Made by a program: the position numbers and the translations under genes | In this document: piece by piece, positions 46,334 to 58,900 of the stretch | Layout: each line of letters begins with the position of its first letter | Numbering within the stretch: the first letter of the stretch is position 1 | Notes under the pieces: generated by a model | What the model saw: the letters and a program-made list of their open reading frames with translations, nothing else | What the model was told of the DNA's origin: nothing | The model's database searches: none | Source of the DNA: Phlebopus portentosus | Taxonomy: Eukaryota; Basidiomycota; Agaricomycetes; Boletales; Boletinellaceae | NCBI GenBank assembly: GCA_037892935.1 | Contig: JAYXKI010000013.1 | Span: 1 to 64,000, forward strand | Length of the DNA stretch: 64,000 nucleotides | Direction of reading: 5' to 3'

Positions 46334-47336
46334 ATGCCAGTCAAAACCATCCCACTTTCAGACGGTGCTCAGATCCCCTGGATTGCCTTCGGTACCGGGA
46401 CAGCATTCTTCCAGAAAAGTTGCAAAGATGCCTGTGCTTTAGCCCTCTCGCTTGGATTCACGCACGTTGACACTGCAGCAATGTACAAAAACGAAGAAGA
46501 CGTTGGAGATGCAATCGCATCCTCAAGAGTACCACGCGAATCACTTTATGTTACGACTAAGCTCGATGCGATACCACCGGGTGGTACTGTTGAAGGAAAT
46601 CTGCGCGATAGTCTGAAGAAGCTTCAGCTGGAGTACGTCGATTTGTATCTTGTACATGCTCCGTACCTTGTACGAGACCGTCCCGGAGGCATGAAGCAAG
46701 CCTGGCTCGAGATGGTTGACGTAAAAAAGAAAGGCCTCGCCCGTAGTATCGGAGTTAGTAACTTCAACGTGAAGGACCTCGAGGGAGTCATAGAACTGGG
46801 ATTGGAGAAGCCTGTCGTAAATCAGGTGAGCTTCGAGAGCGTCATCCCACTTTTCTCTTGATCTGATCAGACACGACAGATAGAATACCACCTTCTCGTA
46901 TCCAGTCATCTCGAACCGCTGCTTTCCTACTGCAAGAAGCACAGTATCATCGTCGCCTCCTGGGGGTCTTTACGTCCCCTGTTCCCTGATCCCGACAAAC
47001 ACTCTGCAATCCTGCTAATATGTGCCCAGATCAAATCCATTCTCGAGTCAATAGCAAGAGCGCGGGGCGAAGCTGCGACACCGAATCAACTATTGTTCAA
47101 GTGGATAGAGTCGAAGAACATGATCGCTGTGACAACGTCTACGAAAGAATGGCGTCTAAAGGAGTACCTCGATGCCGAAAACATTCCGGACTTGTCGGAG
47201 AATGAGATAAATGCGATTGATCAGTCTGGGGAGGGCACGCATTATCGATTTTCGGTACGTCTTGAGTATCCCCTTCTTGTCACAGAATCCCCATTTTGCT
47301 GCTTTTTAGAGACGAGCCTACGCCGATGAGAACTAA
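46334..47336 (+). CDS. Aldo-keto reductase, paralogue 2
   Basis: The exons are 46334-46825, 46880-47254 and 47310-47336, giving 297 aa. The same tetrad is present: GFTHVDTAAMYKNEEDVGDA (Asp, Tyr), TTKLD (Lys) and YLVHAP (His). SIGVSNFNVKDLEGVIELGL, VNQIEYH and MIAVTTSTKEWRLKEYL follow. Very close in sequence to the upstream copy throughout, with identical intron positions, it is a clear tandem duplication that has diverged moderately, so the two enzymes may differ in substrate. Only the last eight-codon exon differs in length by one codon (RRAYADEN against KLGSFIDEC). A TIR element lies 180 bp beyond its stop codon. Confidence 0.88.
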
Positions 47337-47514
47337 AGATTCATATGCTGAATAAAAAGAACCAAGTTGTAACCATTGTAAAGGGGATGTTCCTTCCAGT
47401 GATATTTTACCGAGCGGAGAACAGTTTGTACAGACGGAAGCATAGATAGCGATGAATGACCATCTGAGTGACCTTTGAAGCGCAATACTCACTTGATGGC
47501 TAAGCGGTGTCTCA

Positions 47515-48154
47515 TAAGGTAGGGAAAGTATAAACTCGACCAACCTGTCACATGTGACTGATGACCCTGATGGACCCTGATTTAACCCGATTTGGAAGGA
47601 CCCTGCGGCAAAAATCTGAGGTCTGGTTGACCCAACCCAGGACTTTTGTTTTATTTCCCTTGAGACTTATGAATTTTAAGCTCTGCAAATGTAGATTAGC
47701 TTCCTAGAGCTGGTTTGAAGCCTTTGGTTAGCTACTCTATTTTTTTCTGGTCTTTCAGGTAAAACTACTTGATTTGGATATGACAAAGCTATTACAAATG
47801 TATGACAAATAAATGACAAATGCAAGCTTTACATAATAATTTTGCATATGTAAGCGGCAAAAATCTACGTCGAAAAATTTGAAGATGTGCCAAAACATGC
47901 AAAAATGACATTCTGAGTAAATTTATAAGGTCAGGGTTCTTCCTTAAATAGGAAGCTCAAATAGCCATATTTTTAGGAAATAAGACCAACAAAATGTAGG
48001 TATGGATCCCCCCTACAAATGTACGGAGTTAGAATTTTTCATTTGAGGTGTTGTGTTGTGTGTATTTCTGTTGAAATGTTGTGGGAGGGTGGATGACCAA
48101 ATGGGGTAAGCGCGTCGCGTCACGGTTGGTCGAGTTTATACTTTCCCTACCTTA
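47515..48154. mobile_element. 640-bp TIR element (non-autonomous, MITE-like)
   Basis: The outer 31 bases at 47515-47545 and 48124-48154 are perfect reverse complements, starting TAAGGTAGGGAAAG and ending GGTTGGTCG-side inwards. The outermost TA on each side would be a Tc1/mariner-type target-site duplication, leaving a 29-bp TIR beginning AGGTAGGG. The interior is AT-rich with a GACCCTGAT motif repeated near the left end and no open frame of length, so the element is non-autonomous. The TA assignment is inferred: the palindromic ends make it impossible to tell TIR from duplication without an empty site. Confidence 0.8.
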
Positions 48155-49457
48155 GTTGCTTCTGGTGAACCAGGTGAAGGGCAACCAACGGTGCTGGCGA
48201 CTTTCGTATATGTGAGAATGACTTACCTAATCTACCAATACGTATGTAATTACTTACGTGATTCTTTCGTTTAAACGGCGATACGACCACAACCTTTCTT
48301 CAAGGCTGTACAGACAGCTTCGTAATATCTCCTAAATTGATAACCTCACTTCGTATGTGGGGTATTATCTACACTCTACATTTCATATTCGGACTTCACT
48401 GACTGTTTGTTTGAAGGATTAACACTGATGATATATCTCACTCGTGCAGCGTGTCGAGGCGTCTCTAGGCTCACCTCGGTGCATACTCAGACCGACGTTC
48501 CCGCCCTGGCGCGCGCATAGCGCAGTTGGTGCGGAATTTTGGTGAGGTTGGTTCCGTAAAAACAAAAATGCTCTAGGATTGACGTGAGCGCTCTCAGATA
48601 TATACCCCTGAAAATCTACAGCCATGATGGCCCAGATTTATCGTTCTCTCCGTTCATCTAGTTGTATCATTATGGCCCTGATTCAACACATCAAATGTTG
48701 ATACTTGAAGCGAAAGATACTAAATGCGGAAGTAACGTATGTCTGCACGCGCGAGAAGAATACTGCTCGTTGCATGATCGGGCCTGAGACGATGACTGGC
48801 TCGTTCCCCTGCCTCTTGTATTGAGTCGAGTCGCCCTCGAAAACTACCGATGGGAGCTATTCTCAATTCTCTTGTTGGAGTTCCTGTCGAAAAGACAGGT
48901 CCTAAAGGATTCAACAGAACTCCGTCAAATGGAATCGCTGGTACTGTTCGCGTCGCATGCAAGAGAACGTCCAGGCCTCCTGGGCGCCCGCTTGACCGAG
49001 AAAGACCTTTACGTCACTCATCGGATGTATGTAACGTCTGAAAATCGGGAACAAGACCGCTGTTGTAGATCATACCAAGCTGTCTTCAGGCAAGTCTTCC
49101 ATTGCGAATAATGTTTCAGGACAGGTCACAGCGCATCAATGCAGTTATTCCTGTACATTTAAGTGTCATTTTCGCGGCCAGACCATTTGCATTGGCAGAT
49201 CGCGTTCTAGGCTCCTGCCTTCGACATCGGTGCCAGATTATCTCCCGTCTCGGAAGGCCTGTTGTTCTTAATGCGGAACATTTGGCTTCGTTTGTTCCTT
49301 TTCTAGGACCCACGTAGCCAAATCTGCAAAGAACTCCGTTTATGCGTGTTTTCCCGCCTATGGTATAAGACGGTGCATTACTGGACGTATTTCGCCATCG
49401 TCCCCCGAATCTCTTTTTACATTATCCAGACCCATCCAATCATTCGCTTCGCCTACG
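48155..49457. other. Intergenic, no gene recognised
   Basis: The region between the TIR element and the large orphan gene has scattered short frames on both strands, without similarity or splice context. Confidence 0.45.
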
Positions 49458-52400
49458 ATGTGCATCGGTAATCGTGCTGAAGTCTCCGCTCACTACATCA
49501 ACAGTCAACTTCGCGCACTCTTCGAGAACGCCCAGCATTGTGCCAAAAAGCATCTGGATGGGTTCAAGCCTTCTGCGAGTGCGGTTGAATACGCGACCTG
49601 CCTCGCCGAGTTCTATGGGCCTTCAAAGCACGTACGTCGGGACGCGACCTTCGCAGATCTTCCCTTCTTTGTGAAATTTGGCTGCCCTCGTGTGGAGTTC
49701 GTCTGTAATCATGAAGTTGTTCTTTTCCTGAACCTTCGCGAGGGACACTACAATCCTGACATCAACACTGTTAATCCGAAGAGGTGCACTCTATATTGTA
49801 CTTTATATGACCTTACACTGACTTTACTTTACGACGTAGGGAACTCAACGAGCAAATTAGCAACTGCACGCTCGCATTTCGCATTCCGTTTAGTTCTCAC
49901 GCTATTGAGAAATACCATTGCAAGGCCATAGGCAATGCTGACAACTATACTTCGATTCTCCATGTCCTTGAGATGCAAGGTATGTAATGGTCATGTTCTG
50001 CGTCTTCCTCGACGACTAATCTTCTGCAACAGCTGCGGTCCTTGTATCTGAACATTCCAGCTTCCCTGCGCTCAAAGACAAACAAGACTCGCGCATCCAA
50101 TTCTCAAAAGACCATAAAGTCAACGCTCTGACGTATTACTTGACTAAGTTCTACCTGCCAACTATAAAGCGCGCGGGATTGCACGTGTTGTATTCTCTGC
50201 CGGACTTCGACAACCTTACCAGTACGTCGGCATACATCGATTATTCTGTCATAAGCACCCGCGCTCTTGCAACGGACACACTATTTGGTGTGCGCGTTGA
50301 GGACGTCAACAACTTCCTTCGCGGTCTTTGGCTCCAGGCCGCTACCTTCGTTGATGAGTACGGCCTTTCAGCACACAACGTCGAGAAAAGCTTCCTCGCG
50401 GAATTACGCATGCCACCGATAGATGACGTCGATGATATGCACCTGCATTTATTCTTCGGTCCTCTGCATGTTCGGCCGCTTTGCAAGCGAGAAGTTGTGC
50501 TTTATCTCGACGTGCAGGACGTCCACGTTCATTTTGGAGGGTTCGGAGAGTGCGTTGTTCATCTTTATACTCACAGTGCAGTCTTAACGCATCAACCTTA
50601 GTCTTGCCAGCGAGCAGCTGAAGCACTGGAAGATCGCGTTCATTGTTGACGTCATTGTCGAGAACTCTAAGGAGGGGTCGAAGAAGTGTATCAGACTTGA
50701 TATCAGCAGTACGTACCCTATTCTTGAGTTCCTCGCTGTCTCCGACTCTTTTGTACAGCTGCACGCTTCTGTGAACATCTATCTATCTTTGGCGAACACC
50801 ACGATACCGAGTTACTGATCAGGATTAAGAGAACTCTGATTCACCAAATCACGACCCACTACATCCACATCCTCGAAACTTCGGAGTTGACTATCATTTA
50901 CAATTACGATCCGTGCATCCACGGACCTGGCGACACTGGAAGTGAAGACGACGAACCACGTGTGGGAGACATTGATGTGCATGGTTGCTGGTGCCAAGAC
51001 GAGGGCTCGTGCGGACACACTGGTGGAATCCGCTGGGGAGTCATCCAGAGGCGTATTCTGACACACACGCACACTGGCGACTTTGATTTGGCCGTCGCGT
51101 TAACTCAGGGCTCTATCAACTCGCATTTCAAAGCACTTTGGGAGTTCTCTCGGCGGCGTCTCTCAATTGCTACAGGCAACTCTAAGCTGAAGACGTGGTC
51201 AAACCAAGAACTGCAGCGGGACACATGCCTTGCCAGCTTCTCGTTTGTTCACATCGATCACAAGGAAGAGGAATTTTTCTGCGCAGATTTTGAAGCTCCG
51301 AAGATTCAGCTCGTTTGCAAGGAAGGCTCCCAAAAGGCCATTCTTTACTTGTATCTCAAGAAGGGACACTTGAAGACATTAGGCTCCGGAAAGAGCCTTA
51401 AACCAGGGTAAGAATCGAAGGACGAACCAATATCCAGATGACGCCTATTAATCCTTCATTAGATCTAATGCCTTCAACTTTTCGCGCTGGCGTCTCGCAT
51501 TCGAAGTCGATCTAAAGATCGTAGACTCCAGCCAAGAGACGATGTCAGGGTCTATACTGAGGCGTCTTGCACTTGACCAACCGACAGGCCTGAAGCAATT
51601 GGTACTTGCCCTGTCTTGTGAGCATACGAGGTCTTACTTTTCAATCCATATCTCTTACATTACCTTCCATAGCCGCCAAGTTCAATCTCAGCCTTTCGAG
51701 CGTTCCAGGACTTCTCAATGGTAACGACTACTGTGCCATTCGTTCACGTTGCGAAGCTCTATCGTACTATATCAAGACGTGCTACTTCCCTGTGCTGAAG
51801 CGTGCGAAACATCACGTTCTTTATACGATTCCTCAGACTATTCCCGGAGCGAACCATAAGCAACACCTGCTGACGTCTCTGAGATTCGAAATTATTCCGT
51901 TTGCGTACAGCCCCGGTACGCGTCACCTTGAGGGCATCTTCGGGCATTACCGCGCGGTTTTCGAACGGAATTCTATTGTCATCACAGGCATGACGCGCGG
52001 TCGCTCGTTGCCTTCCTGCTCGCTTCCCCGGGGCATAAACTGGGTGTGCGGATACGGTAAAGATGTTCCGAATGGTACGGTCTACCTTTCTCGCAAGGCA
52101 TTCCTCGAAGGAGTCCTGCTTGAGAAGCTCGAGCGCATTAACCGCGAAACGACTGTTGTGCCGACTTTCTCTGGTATCAAGGACAGTCGCTGGGTCCTCG
52201 AGTTGGCCGCGTGGGATGACCATGTCATGAAGAGAGATACCAAGTGCAAGTGGCGCGAAGTGACGAAGAAGGATAACTTGGATAATCTCGAGTTTGAGTG
52301 GAAGAATAGGGAATTCTGGCGTTACGAGCATGACGACGATCTGTACAACAACGGAACGTACACCGTCGATTGTAAGATATTTGCGCATAGATGCATTTGG

Positions 52401-53383
52401 TAATCGCTGACTAGCGTACGCACAGGTATGACGCATAATGTATTGTCCATTCCCACGAACCGAGAGAAGTCTGTCGTTCAACTGAAGGGCGCAGTCAAGT
52501 TGTATCTGAAGTATGAAGGTGCAGGCAAGGACTGGAAGTGAGTATGAAAGTCTTCATCAGGGTCTCCTTTTTACTGACTAAAACGCTTCGTAGGTCCGAA
52601 ACAACGGTGCATTGGTCTGCGAGTATCGCGTTCGTCTCAACCTCCTCGGGACTCCAAATCCAACTTCATCCATCTCGCATCGAACCCTCTATCCATTCCA
52701 CGAACGTTACCCACGGCGCACCAGGCCACGCGACCCAAACCCAAGTTCTCTCCCAACTGCGCTCCAAATTCCCAGACTTCATCGACTTTGGCATTCTCCT
52801 CGGGGATTTGAAGAACGAACTGGAGGGAATGTGGATGGGTGTGCAAGTTCAGGCACATGAGTTGTGCGTCTCGCGTCCTGTGTTCAATAGACGCGGTGAT
52901 CTGGTCCTTGAGCTTATCATCCGTGGGAGTCGCATCGAGAGTGCACCGGGGACCAACCGGGCACTGAACGGAAAGAGCAGCATGATGAGTCTCAACGGGA
53001 GCGTCACACCCGTCAGTATGAACGGGAACGGTCATTTGACTAACGAAACTTGGTTTCGCCACGGTACGCATCACAGACTTCCTTCCTAACCCGTTAAGAA
53101 CATACACCTAACAGTCTCCCTTTTTTGTGTTCCATTTTACACAGTCGTCCACAAAGCAGGAGACGCACTCGGCGCTTACTCGCCTTCTCTCTCTCGTATG
53201 TCTAGCGCCTCGAAAGTCACCACGAGTTCCGCGTTTGTCTCGCAAGAGACGGTCACAGCTCAGACCGCTACATCTATCTCGGCCATCTCATCCGTCCCAG
53301 CCATCAAGAGTGAGGCCAATGGCAATGGAGGCGGAGAAGTCGAGGACCTCGTTGAATCAGAGGGATCGGAGGAGGAGCTGTAA
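49458..53383 (+). CDS. Large multi-exon orphan protein, basidiomycete-type, with internal duplication
   Basis: This is one gene with about ten exons, starting MCIGNRAEVSAHYINSQLRA. Exons are joined by regular GT-AG introns at about 49785, 49980, 50220, 50550, 50710, 51410, 51617, 52373, 52540 and 53064. Recurrent features include INSQLRALFENAQHCAKKHL near the start and INSHFKALWEFSRRRLSIAT near 51120. LPTIKRAGLHVLYSLP and FPVLKRAKHHVLYTIP also recur, as do two VVLFLNLREGHY/AILYLYLKKGHL pieces. The protein is therefore two copies of an ancient module of about 400 residues. No enzyme motif is visible. A stop at 53383 (SEGSEEEL) sits inside a possible further intron 53380-53437; splicing it would give a Cys-rich tail ending at 53549. 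Function unknown. Confidence 0.7.
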
Positions 53384-53549
53384 AGTGTGGTGCACGGGGT
53401 ATTGCTTCGGCTACACTTGGACGTGCCCCATGTCCAGCTGCTCTTCGTGCTGCGCAGCATGTTGCTGTTGCTTCGATGATGATGAAGACTACGATGAGCT
53501 GTCATATATGGAGATGGAAGTCTCGCGAAACTACCAAAACGCTTCTTGA

Positions 53550-54188
53550 TCGCCTGGTTTTTATCTCATTTGGGCACTGGTCTTTTTTTTTCGCATTCTT
53601 ACTTATTCGTACTACGTGTACTAATGTGTGTGCATTGATATCCAAACGATGATTGATAGTCTTAACCGCATGAAGCAGCAGTCAGCACTGTTGTTTTCAG
53701 TCAGATTCTGAGAAGAGTAATCAATCCAGGTGAGTGTTATAGCGACTTCACAACTTCCCGTCTTTATATTATAGCTTCGAATCACCGCCCGCTCGATCTG
53801 CTGCCCATGATTTTCGGTACCGCGCTCACGAGATAGATTGAACTCGAAGCAGAAGACTATAAGACGGGATCCCAAGATTCCAAAGATGGAGCAACGTAAT
53901 CATTACTGTAATTACTCCACCGAAGACGAGGTCACTCCGAGTCGATCCTTAGCAATTTGGTATTGCCACCGCACAAACTATTGGTATGCGTCGACTTGAG
54001 GAAACTTCACTCAAAGCATCCCTGTGATCATTATCCATGATCGTGATTGCTGTCGTTAGTAGTCGATGTCAAAAAGTTGATGAATTCCCAAGGTCGAGCG
54101 CGGGAGGGACTCTATTGGACAAGAGCACGTAAACATGCAATGCTCGAGGGACCGGCATTTTGTCCTGTGCACCTGCACATTAATTTAA
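53550..54188. other. Intergenic, no gene recognised
   Basis: This is the 3' flank of the orphan gene. Nothing is recognised up to repeat R1. Confidence 0.5.
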
Positions 54189-54318
54189 CACAGCGGGCAG
54201 AATTCTGTTTCTGAGCCGCTTAAATAGGAAACAGAATTGAAAAGCTCGCCTCTGATTGGCTGGATTCCAGTTCCGGATCAAGTTTTTGAGGCTCGGAAAA
54301 AGGGTTTTGCCCCAGGTG
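54189..54318 (-). repeat. Dispersed 130-bp repeat R1, right copy
   Basis: Reverse complement of 4001-4130 with two differences in 130 positions and no indel. On the minus strand it carries the CCAATCAG and TATTTAAG boxes. Similarity ends sharply on both sides. Here it lies in an intergenic region with no nearby gene in that orientation. Confidence 0.85.
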
Positions 54319-55958
54319 TAAATTTGATCTCATAGAATCAGTGGCGAGGCAAGGTTCCGAGCACCGCAACCGAGACACGTGTGAACCAAGAAAGCATTGG
54401 CAATGACATCGAAAACTCGAGCAAACAAATCGTCAGATCAAGGAAAACAGCGCTCAGAGGTTCGCAGAATCTGGAATGCTCTCCGGGAAATCGTGGGATT
54501 GTAATATTGTCAGTATTTATGCGATGATGCGAGATGCTATGTAGTAGAGGGAGAACAGGACCCGGTGTCCGGAGTCAGCCTAGATAACCGGATGAAGCAT
54601 GTGTGTATCTTCGTTTTCATTCCTTCCGTCGTTCTGCGTTGATGGTAGCAAACGATACTAATATATAATTAATGGCATCACACAACTGACTGTTGACGTT
54701 ATTGAATGTATATTGTAAGTAGAAGACCAGAATCAGAATGTCCGTGAGGACTTCCGCACGTACGGACGTCCGAGGATGTGTTCTCGTCATTTATTTATCG
54801 TTGCTGATAATTGATGCGCGGGATCTATGCCCATTTTATACCAGTCTCCGAACTGAATTACTACGACTCGGGATCTCCGGCTCGGGAGCCCGGGAGGGCA
54901 CAGTCGACCAGGTTCGACGGGGAAGACCCTTGACGTTGAGAAGAAAAAGCTTTGCTCGTAGTCCATAAGGTAGACATGTCTGATGATGTCGAAATGAACA
55001 GCGATTTGATGAGAGTGATGGGGGCGATGGGGATGGATCGACACGAGAGGGAGATAAAATGTACGAATATACCAGATCCAGACGTCCATAAAAGTGCCTC
55101 AAAGTGCATCCGGATCGGAACCAAGACGTTCATGTCAGATAAGAGATACAAATTGATACAATGCATGGCGGAAGGGCGATGAACATCAATTCCATAAATG
55201 AGAGGAAATGATGTAAATATGTGTTCATTATATCATGGAACGTGGAGATTCCGTCTGACCGCCTGACTTGGATATTGAATTCGAATCCCAATTTGATGGG
55301 GATGATGAGAGGATTTGATTTGTATATGAGAAAAGCACCCGAATTTGTAAGAAATACCATCCTGGGATGTTGAAACGGTGCTCAGACCCGGTGTCCTTGC
55401 AAGACAGTGAGGGAATAATATCATAGCTCTGAAGTCGTGATCGAGCTTGACATCGTCTAGCGAGGTACGCGACCGACAACGTCGCAGCTAACGTCGTAGC
55501 GTACCGACTCCGACGGACGGTCACGACGAGAGAAGTCGTACGTAATCGATCAGGGACGGGTACACGTGGAAAAGCTACCCTGATCGGCGTATTCCTTTGT
55601 CTCCGTATCTATGCCTTCTCTTTCTGTCACTCTTCATGTACAGAAATTTACCGTTTTCTGCTCTGGAGAGTTGGACATCGCGGGATATGCGATAATATTC
55701 GCAAAGATAACGCAATAATATCAACAATCGAGGAAGAACTTAAGACCGATATGATTCAAGTTTATATCCTAACGGAGTAGTGTACGTACTGGTACTTTGA
55801 TGTTGATCACTGATGGATCATGATCGTATTCTATATGTCTATAAACTTGTGTCCTCTATCACTCCCAGCACTCCCCTATCATCCCTTTTCCTACCCTGGT
55901 CTTGTCGCCATCGCTCCTCGTCGAGGGTAGAAAGAAGGGAGGTAGTACGAGAGGAGAG
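54319..55958. other. Intergenic, no gene recognised
   Basis: These 1.6 kb have only short overlapping frames (54738-55182 on both strands, 55228-55524) and no recognisable similarity. The last 300 bases are the upstream region of the large low-complexity gene. Confidence 0.45.
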
Positions 55959-58900
55959 ATGATTGTGGCCAGCCCTCGACCTGTTGTAGCCGTATCTGAG
56001 CTCCCGCCTCTCCTCCGGCTCAGACCGGACGACTTATCGGACATCCTCCTCCTCCAGCAACAGTCCAAATCGAAATTATCCAATACTATTCCAATGGGGA
56101 ACGGGAACACAGACTCAGACTCTCAGAATAACTGTGGCTCGGAGGTATGCCGGAACGGGGTAACATCAATACCATCATCCTTAATGAGTGGCGAACAGAG
56201 CACTAGTGAGCCGTCTCCTCCGCCCAAGTATACCAGGTTCTCGACTACAACCTTCGTCTATCCTCTTTATCCCTCTCACGCCGCCCACCCCTCCACTTCC
56301 TCCACTACTTCTTCATCAAACACAGTCGCAGGCTGTGGTCCGACTTCCATGTCTTCCTCTTCTTGCTCCACTTCAACAGCTCGTCCGTCCTTCGAGTCCT
56401 TCACCACACCCTCCGACCACGGCTTCTCGCAAGCTAGAGGACAGCAAGAGCAGAAGGAGTACCACATTGCGCAGTACAGTAGTGGGGCGTTTCAGGTATG
56501 TACCTCTGTCCCCTGTACTTATGCTCTTTTCCCTCGCCGCCTCGTGCCCTCACATTGTTCTCGTCCCTTCATCCTTCCCCGCGTCCCTGGCACAAAAGTC
56601 TCGAGGCACTCATTCATTTCACGTCTAATGCCTAAAGTCAAATTCCAAACCGACCCTTCACTAACGTCTCCCCAGGTTCAACAACGCCACCCTTCCTCGT
56701 CCTCTCCAGAAAGGCAGGACGAACTCGACAACGCTCCACCGTACGAGTCGTCCTTCAGAGACACCAACCTCTCGGGCCTCCCAGCCGAAGCGCTCAGCGC
56801 CCTCTCCCTCGCGCGGGAGAACCTCTCCGACTTGCAGCGCGCGAGCTTCTTCGCTGGTTATAATCTCGATGATCTCGATAGGTCGGACGACCGCGCGGAT
56901 CCGGATTCTATCATCCAGCGCCGACTCACGCGCAACGCCCTCCTTTCAAGGCAGAGTGCTATCACGCTCGCAAGTGCGAGCTCTGGATCAGTCTACAGCG
57001 AGCCGGGGGCTATCGTCTCTGCGGGGAATGAAACTCGGACATCAAGCCTCCTCGTCCCACAGGCTCAACAGCGGGACAGCGTATACTCCACAGCTACGGC
57101 CACGACGAACGACTACGAGTACGACCCGCTCCGCGTGAGCGTGCAAACATACGGCTCCAGCGTACTCACGTACGGTTCCCGTGCCTCGCAGCTGATTGAT
57201 GGGGATCACAGTAATTATAACAATAATAACAGCTCTATTGCTGGGAATTGGAACGAGTGTGGGAGTGGGAATGGGAGTGATGGAGGAAGACCAGTTGCGC
57301 CGTTGCCCTGGCTCCCGCGCCCCAGCGCGCTCGATAGGATCCAGCACTGCGGCATCCATCTTTCGACTCGCACAAGGAGTGGAAGTGTAGGATCAAATTC
57401 GGGATCGGGATCAGGAAGGCGGCCACTCCCGCCATTACCGACGCCCATATCAGCTACGGGGAATAAGCCCTCCTTGCAGACGTTGACGAGGGACAGGAGC
57501 GCCAGCCTTCCTTCCCGCTCAATCTCTCTGGATTCGAACTCTTCTGCCAGTACTGGAACCGTCGGAGGTCCGAGACGTGCACCGCGTCCGCTCCCGCGCA
57601 CACCCAGCGCAGCCATCGCGACAAGCTCGAACTTACCCGACATACTCGAAGGACAAGCTTCCGACGTCACCAACAGTAGTGTGACTATCGGTGGAAGTGG
57701 AATAGCACCCAGTTCGGGACCTGTCCGTTCCAACAGCATGTTCCTCTCTCCGACTTCCGTTGTTTCAACGTCGCCGCTCAACCTCCGCGGCCGGAGGAGC
57801 TCAAGTGCGCGGTACAGCACGATCGGATATGGGCACGCTGCGCGCGTGGGCATGCGCGGAGTGTTCTCTCGGGGAAACGATAGCGAAGCGTTTGGGGCTG
57901 GACTTAACGAAATGGACGAAGCGGGTGCAGGGAGGAACGCAGGAGCACAGAAACCATATGGCCGCACTGCATCGCGCGCCTCGACGCGCAGCGCACGCTC
58001 GACGTTCCTCATCCCAGACGTAGACGAGCTCGTCCGGATCCTCGATTCCATGGACGACAGTCCCGGTTCTACAAATTCTGCCTCAGGGTCGGGCTCGAGC
58101 TCGGAGAGCTGCTTGACTACTCCGCTCCCCGGCTCCGTTCCTGGTCCCGCATTGGGTCTCTGGGGGAGGAGGATTTCCAATGCTTCTGCCTTCGGCAGGA
58201 AGTCCGTAATCGGTGCAGGGAAGGACGAGAAAGGAGATGAAGGCATAGAAGTGGAAGACGGGGAAGAAGAGATCGACATGGGCGAAGCGCTCGCGTGCAG
58301 TCGGAGCGTTGTGACCGTCCCGTGCGGGGAGAGACGCGGTGCAGCTGCAGCACTTGAGGATCTCGGTATCAACATCGGTGTCGGTGTAGGACTCGGTATC
58401 GGCGTAACAGCGAAGAATAGCAGTAGCACCGGTACTATTGGTATCGGTCTACCAACACCGGCTGCTACTCCGCGCAACTCACCCCATCGTCAGCCTGCTT
58501 CTCTCCCAGGATCTTCCAAGAACTCAGCAAATGCAGCCTCGGCTACGCCTCCACCGCCTCCACCTCCCAAGCCTACGCATCCTCTCCCTCAATCATCTCA
58601 TGCTCGCAACCAACTTCCACCTCCGCCCACCTCCTCCATTGCCCAATCACCTGCGCTCTCACCAAGTGACACTGACGCGCTCTCCCTGACGAGCTTCCCC
58701 TTACCGCCCGTTGCACCTCTCTTCATACCCGCGCCAAGTGCCGTAGGAGCAGCTGAGATGCCCATCCCGAGTGCGAGCAGTACCGGAGTCCCGCCTAGTC
58801 CAAGCCTTCTAGACGTTGGGAAGAGTCCTGCTGAGAGGGCTGTGTTGCCTGGTATGAGCATGACTACGACCACAGCGAAAAAAGACGAAGTGGTACGTAA

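Noticed and set aside
51759..52481. 240-codon minus-strand frame over the orphan gene
   Set aside because: It is the reverse shadow of a long plus-strand exon that joins in phase to its neighbours.
55902..55958. Extension of the large low-complexity protein to a TTG codon at 55902
   Set aside because: Fungal nuclear genes normally start at ATG; the first in-frame ATG is at 55959.
57215..58477. Long minus-strand open frame of 420 codons opposite the low-complexity gene
   Set aside because: It is an antisense shadow: the plus-strand frame joins in phase across introns to conserved-looking exons, and the GC-rich Ser/Gly codons produce a stop-free reverse frame by composition.
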